In this document: positions 17,316 to 26,716 of the stretch, piece after piece
Numbering within the stretch: position 1 is the stretch's first letter
Layout: each line of letters opens with the position of its first letter
Source: Adhaeribacter rhizoryzae
GTDB lineage: Bacteria; Bacteroidota; Bacteroidia; Cytophagales; Hymenobacteraceae
Length of the DNA: 64,000 bases
Assembly: GCF_008629685.1 (NCBI RefSeq)
Contig: NZ_VWSF01000013.1
Location: forward strand, 100,472 to 164,471
Direction: 5' to 3'
The notes under the pieces: model-generated
Told to the model about the DNA's origin: nothing
The model's input: the letters and a program-made list of their open reading frames with translations, nothing else
Database searches by the model: none
Position numbers and translations under genes: made by a program

Positions 17316-18356
17316 TTACAATAAAATAATATTATGTTCCTGGCACTTTTCTACCAGGTCGTCGGGCCAGAGACTTGATTGTACTTCGCCGATATGGGCT
17401 TTTCTTAAAAAATACATGCACAACCTTGATTGACCAATGCCGCCGCCAATAGTTTGGGGCAATTGGCCGTTCAGGAGCATCTGGTGCCATTGCAGGTTAG
17501 CGCGCTCTTCGCAACCAGCCAATGCCAACTGCCGCAACAACGCTTCCTGGTTTACCCGAATTCCCATTGATGAAAGTTCGAAAGAACGATCTAGTAACGA
17601 ATTCCAAACTACAATATCGCCGTTTAAACCGTGGTAACCCGGTTCCGATTCGGTAGTCCAGTCATCGTAATCAGGTGCCCGGCCGTCGTGCTTTTGGCCG
17701 TTAGATAATTTTCCGCCAATGCCTATAATAAATATGGCGCCAAATTCTTTAGCAGCGCGATCTTCGCGCTCCTTAGAAGTTAAATCCGGATATTGCCGGA
17801 GTAAATCTTCGGTATGAATAAAGGTAATATTTTCAGGGAGTTGCGGTTCCAGTTCCGGGTATTCTTCCGAGAGCAAATATTCCGTTCTTTTCATTACGCC
17901 GTATAGCCGCTCTACAATTTTTTTCAGAAAATCCAGGTTGCGTTCTTCCGGTTGCATTACCCGTTCCCAATCCCACTGGTCCACGTACAGCGAATGAATA
18001 TTATCTAAATCTTCGTCCGGCCGGATGGCGTTCATATCAGTATACAACCCAAAACCCGGCTTTATCTGGAGTTTTGCCAGCATCAGGCGTTTCCACTTTG
18101 CCAACGAGTGCACAATTTCGGCGTGAGTTTCCTGCATGTATTTTATCGGGAAGCTTACCGGTCTTTCTATTCCGTTCAGGTCATCGTTAATGCCGGTTCC
18201 TTTTAATACAAATAATGGCGCGGTAACCCGCCGCAAGCGTAACTCCGCCGATAATTGCCGCTCAAAAAAGTCTTTAGTCAGTTTTATGGCTTTCTCGGTA
18301 CGGGCAAGATTAAGCAGCGGTTGGTATTGCTTCGGAATGTAAAGGTTTTGGCTCAT
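17316..18356 (-). CDS. asnA: Aspartate-ammonia ligase (asparagine synthetase A)
   Basis: I choose ATG at 18356 (346 residues, MSQNLYIPKQYQPLLNLART); a start 14 codons upstream adds a hydrophobic run not found in AsnA. Signatures are IERPVSFPI, the substrate-binding KWKRLML and GLYTDMNAIRPDE, WDWERVM, and GGGIGQSRLCM near the C-terminus. It makes asparagine from aspartate, ammonia and ATP with a class II tRNA-synthetase-like fold. A single gene, convergent with the preceding small gene. Confidence 0.96.
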   Translation of the reverse strand: MSQNLYIPKQYQPLLNLARTEKAIKLTKDFFERQLSAELRLRRVTAPLFVLKGTGINDDLNGIERPVSFPIKYMQETHAEIVHSLAKWKRLMLAKLQIKPGFGLYTDMNAIRPDEDLDNIHSLYVDQWDWERVMQPEERNLDFLKKIVERLYGVMKRTEYLLSEEYPELEPQLPENITFIHTEDLLRQYPDLTSKEREDRAAKEFGAIFIIGIGGKLSNGQKHDGRAPDYDDWTTESEPGYHGLNGDIVVWNSLLDRSFELSSMGIRVNQEALLRQLALAGCEERANLQWHQMLLNGQLPQTIGGGIGQSRLCMYFLRKAHIGEVQSSLWPDDLVEKCQEHNIILL

Positions 18357-18675
18357 GCAATAAAAAGTAAATTCAAAAAATTTAGAATGAAAGGGCAATA
18401 TAAAAAATAAGCGTTACCGTTTTATGTAAGGCAGCAAAAATTAGCTTTTGGGTTACGGTTTAATTTAAAAATATGGCGTTTGTCTGGTGAAATATTTAAT
18501 ATTTTAAGGCGTTTATGTTTTTTAAAATATTTGAAAATGAACTGGTTAACTTGTAAGAAAGCGCAGGGTAATAGCCGAACAAGGCTGGTTGAAAATTTTT
18601 GGTTTAGTATTTGCTAAACTTTATTTCAACATAGGAGCCTTTTTCCAAAATAAAAAAACGCAACATTCCACAACC

Positions 18676-19284
18676 ATGAAAAAAATTATTTTACTAGCGC
18701 TATTTACGTTTACCACCGGGATGGTGGCACAAGCGCAAGTTGCTTTGGGTTTAAAAGCCGGGGCAAGTTCTTCGCAGGTCGATATTAAAAATATAAGAAG
18801 TTCGGTATCGGAGTTTAAGGCCGCCGACGATATTACGGGCTACCATGCCGGTGCTTTTTTGCGCGTAAAGGCGGCGGGTATTATATTGCAACCCGAAGCT
18901 TATTTTACTTCTACAGGCGGCAAAGTTAAAGTAACCGATACTGACAACGGTACCAACGTGCAAACCGAAAAATTTACTTTCAACCGCTTGGATGTGCCTT
19001 TATTAATTGGATATAATTTCTTTAAAGTGGCGCGGGTGCAGGCAGGGCCGGTTGCGTCGATGCTGGTGAGCGGTAAATTTCAGGATCAGAAACTGGAAGA
19101 TTATTTAAATAAATCGGACTGGGGCTGGCAAGCCGGCGTTGGGTTTGATATTGGCAACTTTACCGCTGACTTACGCTACGAAAACGTGAAGCGCGACTAC
19201 ACCAACAATACCCAAAATACCAGCTTCGATATAGATAACCAGCAATTTATTTTAAGTTTAGGCTTTAAATTATTAGGTAAATAA
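18676..19284 (+). CDS. PorT-like outer-membrane beta-barrel protein
   Basis: Start at ATG 18676 gives 202 residues with a signal peptide (MKKIILLALFTFTTGMVAQA, cut before QVALG). The upstream in-frame extension to 18589 is non-coding-like. Alternating strands with VALGLKAGASSS, GYHAGAFLRV, LLIGYNFF and a C-terminal FILSLGFKLLGK fit the outer-membrane beta-barrel (OMP_b-brl_2, PorT) group, an 8-strand barrel. Function unknown. An inverted repeat GTTTAG/CTAAAC at 18602-18619 lies upstream. Confidence 0.8.
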   Translation: MKKIILLALFTFTTGMVAQAQVALGLKAGASSSQVDIKNIRSSVSEFKAADDITGYHAGAFLRVKAAGIILQPEAYFTSTGGKVKVTDTDNGTNVQTEKFTFNRLDVPLLIGYNFFKVARVQAGPVASMLVSGKFQDQKLEDYLNKSDWGWQAGVGFDIGNFTADLRYENVKRDYTNNTQNTSFDIDNQQFILSLGFKLLGK

Positions 19285-19310
19285 TATTCTGTTCTGATTA
19301 GTAATACAAA

Positions 19311-19343
19311 ACGCCCCGAAACCTACGCATGGTTTTGGGGCGT
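19311..19343 (+). terminator. Terminator
   Basis: 13-bp stem ACGCCCCGAAACC with one G-T wobble, 7-base loop, then TCTTTTTT, 27 bases after the stop. Confidence 0.85.
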
Positions 19344-19389
19344 TCTTTTTTGCTTCAGTACAAAATAACTTCACGACCACATGGGTTAA

Positions 19390-20124
19390 TTAAAGGTTCA
19401 TTCTTTTAAATACTTCTTGTAATTCAGCCCGCGAGGCTTTTCGCGAAAATTCGGAAGTGCCGTAACCAATTTCTTCTTCGCCGCTGGCCAGGCGTTCCAT
19501 TACAGCATCGGCAAATTCAGCTAATGGTACGCCAAAGGTATGCAGGCCGGGTCCGCCTAAATCGGTGTTTACGGCGGGTGGGGCAACCTCAATCACCTTA
19601 ATGGGAGTTTGGTTTAACTGGTACCGCAACGATAACGTAAACGAATGCAACGCCGCCTTGGTAGCACTGTACACGGCGGCTTTCGCCATTGGCACAAAAG
19701 CCAAACCGGAGGTTACATTAATAATATAGGCTTGGGTTCGTTGTTGCAATAGCGGAATAAAAAGCAGCGCCAGGTGAATGGGGGCTTCCAGGTTAATGGC
19801 AATTTCAGACTGATGGCTGCTCCAGGGTTCATCGTTTTGCGTAAGCAGTACCCGCCGCTGAATACCGGCATTATTCAGTAGCACATTTACTTCCGGAAAG
19901 TTAGCTTTTACCCAATCGTATAGTTCCAAGCGGTCTTTTTCCTGGCCCACATCGGCTACCCGCGTATGCACCTGCGGATATTGATTTTTTATGGCTTCCA
20001 ATTTATCGGCGCGACGGCCACAAATTATTACTTTGTTGCCGGCCTTCAGAAAACGTTCGGCAAAGGCCCAGCCAATACCCGAGGCACCACCGGTAATTAA
20101 TACTGTATTTTGAGCTATATTCAT
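19390..20124 (-). CDS. Short-chain dehydrogenase/reductase, DltE-like
   Basis: A 244-residue classical SDR. TGGASGIG (residues 11-18) binds the cofactor; LLNNAGIQ (about 82-90) and the catalytic YSATK (about 150) are intact. The sequence most resembles the DltE-type group, NAD(P)H-dependent oxidoreductases of unknown substrate. It is cytosolic and has no functional neighbours: the next gene upstream runs divergently. Confidence 0.88.
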   Translation of the reverse strand: MNIAQNTVLITGGASGIGWAFAERFLKAGNKVIICGRRADKLEAIKNQYPQVHTRVADVGQEKDRLELYDWVKANFPEVNVLLNNAGIQRRVLLTQNDEPWSSHQSEIAINLEAPIHLALLFIPLLQQRTQAYIINVTSGLAFVPMAKAAVYSATKAALHSFTLSLRYQLNQTPIKVIEVAPPAVNTDLGGPGLHTFGVPLAEFADAVMERLASGEEEIGYGTSEFSRKASRAELQEVFKRMNL

Positions 20125-20251
20125 GAGGCTTTTCTTTTAATTTAATTAGCCTTCTACGTGTTTGCCCGTATTACTTCCTGATTAGTTTGCTTTTATTTAC
20201 CTGGTTACCCGCTAAAAATGATGGGTTTGCTTTAAACCTTATTCTCTTGCC

Positions 20252-22561
20252 ATGCCAAACCGCCGGTACCTGTCTGCGCTGCTGCTGTTTTTTATTTTGG
20301 TGGCTTTAAGCCTGCTGAGTATTTATTTACTAAGGCCACCGCGAGCTTTGCTGACCAACGCACCCGAAACAGAATTTGCCGCCGGCAGAGCCATGCAACA
20401 CGTTAACAAAATTGCACAACAGCCGCATTCTATGGGCACGGCGGCCCACCGGCAAGTGCGGGAATATTTATTAACCGAACTAAAAGAACTGGGCCTGCAA
20501 ACAGAAGTACAGGCCACCGTAGTCAGCAACCAGGCCCTCCGGCGTTCGGCAATGGCTTATGTGCAAAATGTAATTGGCGTGTTCAAAGGAACCGGCACTG
20601 GTAAAGCCATCTTGCTAATGGCTCACTACGATTCGCAGCCCAATACCTTTGGTGCCGGCGACGATGGGGCTGGCGTAGCCGCTTTGTTAGAAGTTGCCCG
20701 CGCGCTCCGCAGCGGGCCGCCATTGCAGAATGATGTTATTTTTTTATTAACCGACGGCGAAGAATTTGGCTTGTTTGGAGCGAGGGCCTTTTTACAGCAT
20801 TCCTTAGCGCAAAAAATAGGCTTGGTAATTAACCTGGAAGGGCGCGGAAACAGCGGTCCCAGTTTAACTTTTGAGATAAGCCCGGAAAACGGTTGGATAA
20901 TAGAACAATTTGCCCGAGCCGCGCCTTATCCTTTAGCCAGTTCTTTAATGTACGAAATATACCGAATTCTGCCCAATGATACCGATTTTTCGGTTTTCCG
21001 GCAAGCGGGTTACAGCGGTTTTAACTCGGCCTTTGTAGATGGCTATGTGCATTACCATAAACTAACCGATACGCCGGCAAACCTGAACCAAAACAGCTTG
21101 CAGCACCACGGCAGCAATACCTTGGCCTTGGTTCGCCATCTTGGCAACTTATCGCTTAATACTACCAAGGCGCCCGATAAAGTATTTTTTAACCCTATTG
21201 GTAGTTGGTTGGTGCACTACCCGGCCAGCCATACTCCAATATGGGTTGTGATTACCGGCATTTCGTTGTTTTTATTTTTAGTAGCCGGTTTTAAAAGTAA
21301 AGCTTTTACCTTATGGCAACTCCTGAAAGGCCTTATTTTTTACCTCCTGATATTTACCCTGGTAGCCGGATTATTAGTGCTTTTAAACCAGGGCGTAGTA
21401 AAACTAATGCCATTTCACCGCTTTATTAACGGGGTATATAACGCAGATTTATTTTTCCTGGCTTATGTGTTGGTGGCTTTAGGTTTGTTTCTGTTGTTAA
21501 CCAGATTAGCCTACCGTTTTACTTCGGCCTGGGGATTGGCTGGCGGGGTATATTTAATTATATATGGGCTGATTGTAGCAATTTATTTAACTATTCCGGC
21601 GGCAGTATTTATTCTTTTATTTCCGTTGTTGTTTTGCACACTGGCTGGCTTAGGTGTAATACTTTGGGGTGTTCCGGATGCGTTTAACTGGTGGTTTATC
21701 CTGATTTTGGTAGCAGGTTTTCTGCCGGCAATATCTTTATTGGTGCCCTTGGCTAGCCTTACAGCAGTAGTTTTTGCATTACAATTGGCGGTGGTACCTA
21801 TGCTGGTGCTGCTGTTGTTTTGGGGTTTAGCTATTCCTTTAATTTACCAAATAGATGCAAACCTGCGCTGGCGCTCGGTACCTCTAGTTTCCGTAATATT
21901 ACTAACAGGAGGCGGCTATTTAACTGCTGCCGCTGTTTACCTCGAAAAACCTTCGCCTGCGCAGCCGCTCCATTCGGATGTGAGTTATTACCTGGATGTA
22001 GATCAGAACAAAGCTTTTTGGGCATCTGGTTATACCAAACCCGATGAATGGAATAAACAATTCTTCGGTAATGCCAAAGTAGGTTTGCTAGCTGAATATT
22101 TTCCGGCAGCAGCTACTATTTTGCTTAAAAGCCAGGCTAAACGATTGCCTTTAACGCCGCCGGTAGCCGAAGTAATAGCCGATACCATTTACCAGGGACA
22201 GCGGAAGTTAAAAATACACCTACGGTCGGAGAGAGAGGCCACCCAACTGCAAATAGATATAATTAGCCAAACCGAAGAAGCCTTACAGGAAGCAACTATA
22301 AACGGCGTTAAGATTCCGAACCCTAAAAAGATTGTGAAGGAAGGCGTATTGTTAACTACACTGTTATTAGGCTTGCCCGAGGAAAAAGGCGTAGAATTAC
22401 AGTTAACAATGGCCCAAACAGGAGGTGTCCGGTTGTTGCTGTATGACCGCTCAGTTGGTTTGCCCGAAGCCCTGATTAAGCAAAAAAGGCCTGCCCACGT
22501 AATTCCTGAACAAGGCATTAACAGCCATATAACAGTAGTTAAAAAAGCTTACTTTTTTTAA
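20252..22561 (+). CDS. M28-family zinc metallopeptidase with C-terminal membrane domain
   Basis: A 769-residue membrane protein. A signal anchor spans residues about 8-27. The M28 domain carries the two-zinc site: MAHYDSQP (His about 125), GAGDDGAG (Asp about 138), LTDGEEFGLFG (Glu pair about 168), NDTDFSVF (Asp about 243) and YHKLTDTP (His about 269). From about residue 325 there are roughly nine membrane segments, then a soluble C-terminal domain (about 580-769). This matches the Fxna/ERMP1-like bacterial M28 group, probably an exported aminopeptidase. Has its own terminator. Confidence 0.9.
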   Translation: MPNRRYLSALLLFFILVALSLLSIYLLRPPRALLTNAPETEFAAGRAMQHVNKIAQQPHSMGTAAHRQVREYLLTELKELGLQTEVQATVVSNQALRRSAMAYVQNVIGVFKGTGTGKAILLMAHYDSQPNTFGAGDDGAGVAALLEVARALRSGPPLQNDVIFLLTDGEEFGLFGARAFLQHSLAQKIGLVINLEGRGNSGPSLTFEISPENGWIIEQFARAAPYPLASSLMYEIYRILPNDTDFSVFRQAGYSGFNSAFVDGYVHYHKLTDTPANLNQNSLQHHGSNTLALVRHLGNLSLNTTKAPDKVFFNPIGSWLVHYPASHTPIWVVITGISLFLFLVAGFKSKAFTLWQLLKGLIFYLLIFTLVAGLLVLLNQGVVKLMPFHRFINGVYNADLFFLAYVLVALGLFLLLTRLAYRFTSAWGLAGGVYLIIYGLIVAIYLTIPAAVFILLFPLLFCTLAGLGVILWGVPDAFNWWFILILVAGFLPAISLLVPLASLTAVVFALQLAVVPMLVLLLFWGLAIPLIYQIDANLRWRSVPLVSVILLTGGGYLTAAAVYLEKPSPAQPLHSDVSYYLDVDQNKAFWASGYTKPDEWNKQFFGNAKVGLLAEYFPAAATILLKSQAKRLPLTPPVAEVIADTIYQGQRKLKIHLRSEREATQLQIDIISQTEEALQEATINGVKIPNPKKIVKEGVLLTTLLLGLPEEKGVELQLTMAQTGGVRLLLYDRSVGLPEALIKQKRPAHVIPEQGINSHITVVKKAYFF

Positions 22562-22621
22562 TGAGGTTCAAAGAATTAAACCTGGCGTTTTCGAGAAAAA
22601 TATTGTTGCTGTATTTAAGTT

Positions 22622-22670
22622 AAAAAACCTTTCAGAAGCCCAAGTATTAAAGGTTTCTGAAAGGTTTTTT
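22622..22670. terminator. 16-bp-stem terminator
   Basis: Perfect arms AAAAAACCTTTCAGAA (22622-22637) and complement (22655-22670) around a 17-base loop, flanked by A and T tracts; serves converging M28 and ppnP genes. Confidence 0.85.
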
Positions 22671-22721
22671 TGCGGGCCAAAGAGCCGAATGAATTTGGAA
22701 TATTATTTATTAAGGCTAGTA

Positions 22722-23003
22722 TTATCGGTACTGGCAAAGGTAAGCGGTAGGAGCAGCGGCCTCTACTTTAAAAGAAGCATTAGCCGGTACTTCAAATTTG
22801 CTGCCGCCGCCAAAAGTTTCCCAGTTATCGGTGATGGGTAATAATACTTTTAGCTCACCTTCCAGAACGTGCATTATTTCGTGCATAGAGGTGCCAAACT
22901 CGTAAGTGCCCGGTGCAATAACTCCTACTGTTGATTTGCCTTCGGCGGTAGCATAACCCAAAGATTTTACCTGGCCGTCAAAATATTCGTTTACGTTTAT
23001 CAT
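22722..23003 (-). CDS. ppnP: Pyrimidine/purine nucleoside phosphorylase PpnP
   Basis: Start at ATG 23003 gives 93 residues ([19 protein letters not shown]); an upstream in-frame ATG adds 18 residues unlike the family. The sequence [18 protein letters not shown] and [16 protein letters not shown] identify the cupin-fold DUF1255/PpnP family, which phosphorolyses several nucleosides in salvage. Length equals the family norm. Lies 90 bases downstream of a helicase gene, same strand, so may be its second cistron. Confidence 0.9.
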   Translation of the reverse strand: MINVNEYFDGQVKSLGYATAEGKSTVGVIAPGTYEFGTSMHEIMHVLEGELKVLLPITDNWETFGGGSKFEVPANASFKVEAAAPTAYLCQYR

Positions 23004-23092
23004 TTTTGCTTTTAAAGTTTTCTGCAAATAAAGGTAGTTCCGGAAATAAATATTCAACCCGAAGGAATATTTTTACCAGACCGGGTTAGAGG

Positions 23093-24328
23093 TTATTTCT
23101 TTTTGCCTTTCTTTTTTTGCTCAAATTCGTCTACTTCGCGCAATAAAGCCTTTAAATCGTAATTCTGGTCCTGAGCAAAATCCAGGGTTTCCTGGTAATC
23201 GGCTTTGTTAATTGCCATCACTTTTATAGGCTTGTCCAAAAAGCTTTCTATTTCGGCCAGAACAGGCTTTTCTTCGGTGCTGCAAAACGAAATAGCGTGG
23301 CCTTTTTGTGTGCCCCGACCGGTACGGCCTACGCGGTGCACATAGTTTTCGGCTTGTTCGGGCAAATCGTAGTTTATAACAAAGTCTACGTTGGCTATAT
23401 CAATGCCGCGGGCACTTACGTCGGTAGCAATTAATACTTTTACTTCGCCGCTTTTAAATTTTTGCATTACCGCCAGCCGGTCTTGCTGTTCTTTGTCGCC
23501 GTGTATGGTTTGGGCGGTTATGCCGGCGCGTTCCATGGCTTTCATTACCCGTTCGGCCCGTACTTTGGTGCGCACAAAAACCAATATTTTACTTTCGGGG
23601 TTTTCTTTAACCATGCGCTCCAGGAAGAAACGTTTATCATCCATTTCCACAAAAGCAACCGCGTGGTCTATGTTTTTAGCTACTGGGTCTTTGGGCGAAA
23701 CCTGAATCCGGATGGCATTGTGCACCAGCGAATAAGCCAGTTTTTTTATTTTTTCGTTAATGGTAGCCGAGAAAAACAAGGTTTGCCGGTGGCGGGGCAA
23801 GCGTTTAATTACATCCTGAATATCTTTTATGAAACCCAAATCCAGCATGTGGTCGGCTTCATCTAAAATTAATATATCTGCGCGGTGCAATTTTAAATAT
23901 CCCTGGCTAATTAAATCGAACATGCGGCCTGGCGTAGCCACCAAAATATCGAACCCGGACTCTAAACGGGCAATTTGCGGCGCCTGCTCCACGCCGCCGT
24001 ATAAGCCAAAAGTTTTAATTTTGGTGTATTTCCCAATCTGATCAAAAACTTCGGTAATCTGAATGGCTAATTCGCGGGTGGGCACCATTACCAAACATTT
24101 AATGCCATCGGCGCGGCGGGCATTTTTCTTTTGTTCGTGCAAAATATCTAATACCGGTATGGCAAAAGCGGCGGTTTTGCCGGTACCGGTTTGGGCAATG
24201 GCCAGCACATCTTCGCCTTTTAAAATGGGCGTAATAGATTTATATTGAATATCGGTGGGCCGTATAAAATTAGATTCAGTCAGGCTTCTGATTATTTCGG
24301 GGGCAATGTCGTATTCTTCAAATTTCAT
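23093..24328 (-). CDS. DEAD-box ATP-dependent RNA helicase, RhlE-like
   Basis: A 411-residue helicase with Q motif (about residues 5-28), motif I AQTGTGKT (about 45), PTRELA, motif II DEAD (about 155), SAT (motif III), and HRVGRTGRG (motif VI, about 335). C-terminus is short and Lys-rich (KKKGKKK) without an extra RNA-binding domain. It unwinds short RNA duplexes, in ribosome assembly or mRNA decay. A -7 element lies about 160 bases upstream, giving a long leader as often seen in cold-inducible helicases. Confidence 0.95.
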   Translation of the reverse strand: MKFEEYDIAPEIIRSLTESNFIRPTDIQYKSITPILKGEDVLAIAQTGTGKTAAFAIPVLDILHEQKKNARRADGIKCLVMVPTRELAIQITEVFDQIGKYTKIKTFGLYGGVEQAPQIARLESGFDILVATPGRMFDLISQGYLKLHRADILILDEADHMLDLGFIKDIQDVIKRLPRHRQTLFFSATINEKIKKLAYSLVHNAIRIQVSPKDPVAKNIDHAVAFVEMDDKRFFLERMVKENPESKILVFVRTKVRAERVMKAMERAGITAQTIHGDKEQQDRLAVMQKFKSGEVKVLIATDVSARGIDIANVDFVINYDLPEQAENYVHRVGRTGRGTQKGHAISFCSTEEKPVLAEIESFLDKPIKVMAINKADYQETLDFAQDQNYDLKALLREVDEFEQKKKGKKK

Positions 24329-24490
24329 AAGTTGCCTTTTGTAAAGCGCTATAGGCTGTTTTACGAGAATAAAATGCAGCGGCTTCTTTAGTAGCAGGTT
24401 TATTTAAATATTTTACCAATTTTTGTTTACTACCGCTTGTGCCGCGTTAAGCATTCGTTTATAATTATTGGCGCTAAATAAACCTGTACG

Positions 24491-24498
24491 CAAAGGTA
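24491..24498 (-). promoter_or_regulatory. -7 element for the DEAD-box gene
   Basis: Minus-strand TACCTTTG is identical to the lepA element and gives a leader of about 157 bases. The rest of the 24329-24766 spacer is AT-rich; the 76-residue plus-strand frame there has no coding character. Confidence 0.45.
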
Positions 24499-24766
24499 AC
24501 CTTAATTTTAAAGAAGTAGCGAATATTAAGCGTTCAACCAGTTTTAGACTAATAGCGCCTAAATTTTACCGGTATCGAATTAGCCTAATTATTCGTATAA
24601 AAACGGCAAAAGTAAGCGCAATTTTAATAGTAGACTTCACCGCTGATTTTATGTGGGTATCTATTTTAAAAATTATTGCTTTTTGTTACAACGATTAACT
24701 AATATTGGCGCTTCGTTTAAAATCAGCGGTAAGTGCCCAAAACAAAATTTTAAAATTTATTAAACT

Positions 24767-25378
24767 ATGAAAAAAATAAGCATCCTGTTAGCTTCCTGCA
24801 ATTTGTTTTTTTTGGTTGGTTGTGGAAGTTCCGAGAAAAAACCTGGCGAAGAATATTACGATCCCAATTATAAGCCAAAAGTGAACCAGTCTGCGGCCGG
24901 AACCGCAACCGATAATGCTACGGCACAAACCAATACCGCCGATAATACCTCTGCTGCCGCTGATACAAACGCCGGCAACGCAGCCGCTGCTGATATGCCA
25001 GCTGTTACTACCCCGCAACCGAGTGGTGCTAAAATTGAAGGTGCTCCGGCCAATAAAGATGAAGTACAGGTAGCGGTTCAGCCCAAAGATAAACTGCAAG
25101 CCTCACCGGCGGGCAAAAGCTTCGAAAAAGGCAAAAACCTGATTGCCAAATCTGACTGTTTAGCTTGCCACAAAGACGATGCAAAACTGGTAGGACCGTC
25201 TTATGAAGAAGTAGCGAATAAGTATGAAAACAACGCTAAGAATGTTGATTTTTTAGTAGGTAAAATTATTAAAGGCGGCGCCGGTTCCTGGGGACAAATT
25301 CCTATGAGCCCGCACCCAAATCTTTCTTCGGCAGATGCCCGCGAAATGGTAAATTATATTTTGTCGCTGAAAAAGTAA
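24767..25378 (+). CDS. Cytochrome c lipoprotein (c551/c552 type)
   Basis: A 203-residue lipoprotein. Signal peptide ends FFLVGCGSS with lipidated Cys at about residue 19. A 90-residue Ala/Asn/Thr-rich linker follows (about 30-110). The C-terminal class I cytochrome c domain has CLACH (about 131-135), KLVGPSYEEVANKY and the Met ligand in IPMSPHP (about 180). It shuttles electrons at the cell envelope, plausibly to a terminal oxidase. It stands alone with a very strong terminator. Confidence 0.93.
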   Translation: MKKISILLASCNLFFLVGCGSSEKKPGEEYYDPNYKPKVNQSAAGTATDNATAQTNTADNTSAAADTNAGNAAAADMPAVTTPQPSGAKIEGAPANKDEVQVAVQPKDKLQASPAGKSFEKGKNLIAKSDCLACHKDDAKLVGPSYEEVANKYENNAKNVDFLVGKIIKGGAGSWGQIPMSPHPNLSSADAREMVNYILSLKK

Positions 25379-25384
25379 TTCTTT

Positions 25385-25446
25385 AAATATTATTAAAATA
25401 AAAAAGAGCGCTACCCAAAGCGCTCTTTTTTATTTTAATAATATTT
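25385..25446. terminator. Perfect 28-bp-stem terminator
   Basis: Arms 25385-25412 and 25419-25446 are perfectly complementary around loop ACCCAA. The core AGAGCGCT is extended by A/T arms that include AATATT. It can act in both directions. Confidence 0.9.
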
Positions 25447-25487
25447 AGAACTACAGAAAACCACAATTTGCAGTTTTTTGCATTTAC

Positions 25488-25661
25488 TTAATGAGTATGA
25501 GCCAATAACCGCACAATATTGTTCTGGATTTGATGCACTAATCGCGGATTACGCTCCCTTCTGCTCAAGTAGCGCAGAATAGTAATCAATGACTCCCGCT
25601 CTTGTTTATTCAAGGTGTCCAGGTTCATCGATTCTACTTTAAGTAAAATATCTATCACCAT
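25488..25661 (-). CDS. Small helical hypothetical protein (57 aa)
   Basis: A 57-residue frame from ATG 25661, starting MVIDILLKVESMNLDTLNKQ and ending RLLAHTH. It is charged and predicted all-helical (ERESLITILRYLSRRERNPR). Codon use is like that of the neighbours, and the frame is well placed before the strong terminator at 25385-25446. I do not recognise the family. Coding status is inferred from composition. Confidence 0.5.
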   Translation of the reverse strand: MVIDILLKVESMNLDTLNKQERESLITILRYLSRRERNPRLVHQIQNNIVRLLAHTH

Positions 25662-26173
25662 ATTAGTTATTGCATCAGCGTTTTATCCAATATCTCAATA
25701 ACCTAACGGCGCAAAATTAAAAAGGCTGACTTATATTAATAGAATCAGTTTTTATCCGGTAAAAATAAGTATTTAGTGTAACGCCGAGTTGCTGCAATAC
25801 GCAAAAAATTGGCTGCATTATTTTACCAAATGCGGCAATAAATATTAGGCCTTTCTGTAAATAATACTTCTTGAGTGCTTATTAATTGTTATACATTTAT
25901 TTCTCTTCTCATTTAAATTATCCTGAAATATTTAAATTCTGCTTTGCCTTAATTTAATATTCCAGCGTTGTAAACAAGTCTACCAATGCATTCAACTTTC
26001 TGGCTGCAATAATATAGGCTTAAGAGTATTTTCTGTTTATTGTTTTTGAGATAAATTTAAAATATTAATATTCAACAAGTTAATTATTGGTTATAGATTT
26101 AAGCAGAAGCTGGATTGATATTTGAAGGTTACTTTGATAAATATAAAATAAGTTTCACCTGAATTTATTAACC
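25662..26173. other. Gene-free spacer
   Basis: About 510 AT-rich bases between divergent genes; I see no coding frame or repeat that I can support. TTACTTTG at about 26130 is one mismatch from a -7 element for the next gene. Confidence 0.45.
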
Positions 26174-26437
26174 ATGCGAATTGCGTTTCTTTCTCCTCTT
26201 GTGCTTTTGCTAGCTTTAGTACTTACCGTTTCCGGATGCCGGACCAACCAGGTAGCGCGGGTGTATCAGCCAGCCGGCAAACAATTGCCGCCAGGTCAGG
26301 CCAAAAAAGTGTACGGCCATCAATCGGCTAAAGCATTTGCGCCCGGTCAGCAGAAAAAAAACAAGTATTATGCCCCGGGTAACTCCGGCCAAAAAGTTAA
26401 TCCAGGCTATGGTAAGAAAAAGGGTAAAAAGAAATAA
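26174..26437 (+). CDS. Small basic lipoprotein
   Basis: An 87-residue protein with a lipoprotein signal (LTVSGC, Cys at about 22). The mature part is Lys/Gly/Pro-rich, with LPPGQAKKVYGHQSAKAFAPGQ. Similar short proteins in Bacteroidota are often labelled 'quinol oxidase subunit 4', but nothing in the sequence supports an oxidase role. Highly basic, probably periplasm-facing on a membrane. Its stop touches a start-less frame on the other strand. Confidence 0.65.
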   Translation: MRIAFLSPLVLLLALVLTVSGCRTNQVARVYQPAGKQLPPGQAKKVYGHQSAKAFAPGQQKKNKYYAPGNSGQKVNPGYGKKKGKKK

Positions 26438-26599
26438 TTATATAATTGGGTTGCAATAAGTAGGTTCTTCAAAATTTAAAGATTCTCTAAGTACGTCAGC
26501 TAAAATACTTGAACTCCATAAAACTGTATCAGGAATAATTCTTTCGGAAAACTCTTCTTTGCTATAGATATTTAATATTTTTCTCCGTATATATTCTAA
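26438..26599 (-). pseudogene. Start-less AT-rich gene remnant
   Basis: A 53-codon open frame on the minus strand ending in TAA (26438-26440), with no ATG, GTG or TTG before the upstream stop at 26600-26602. The translation is protein-like (KEEFSERIIPDTVLWSSS, LRESLNFEEPTYCNPII). Codons are more AT-rich than those of neighbouring genes, as in acquired DNA. I read it as the 3-prime end of a lost gene. The family is not recognised. Confidence 0.4.
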
Positions 26600-26716
26600 T
26601 TATAAGCTATTGGGGTTTAAATTTTAGATCCGGGTAAGTAGGGGAGAAAAGGAGCGGCTAGATTTAAAATTTATTTATAAACTAGAAATTTTAATCTGCA
26701 ATACCGTCCTAAATCT

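Noticed and set aside
24468..24698. 76-residue plus-strand frame between helicase and cytochrome genes
   Set aside because: AT-rich, no motif, and covers the likely helicase promoter.
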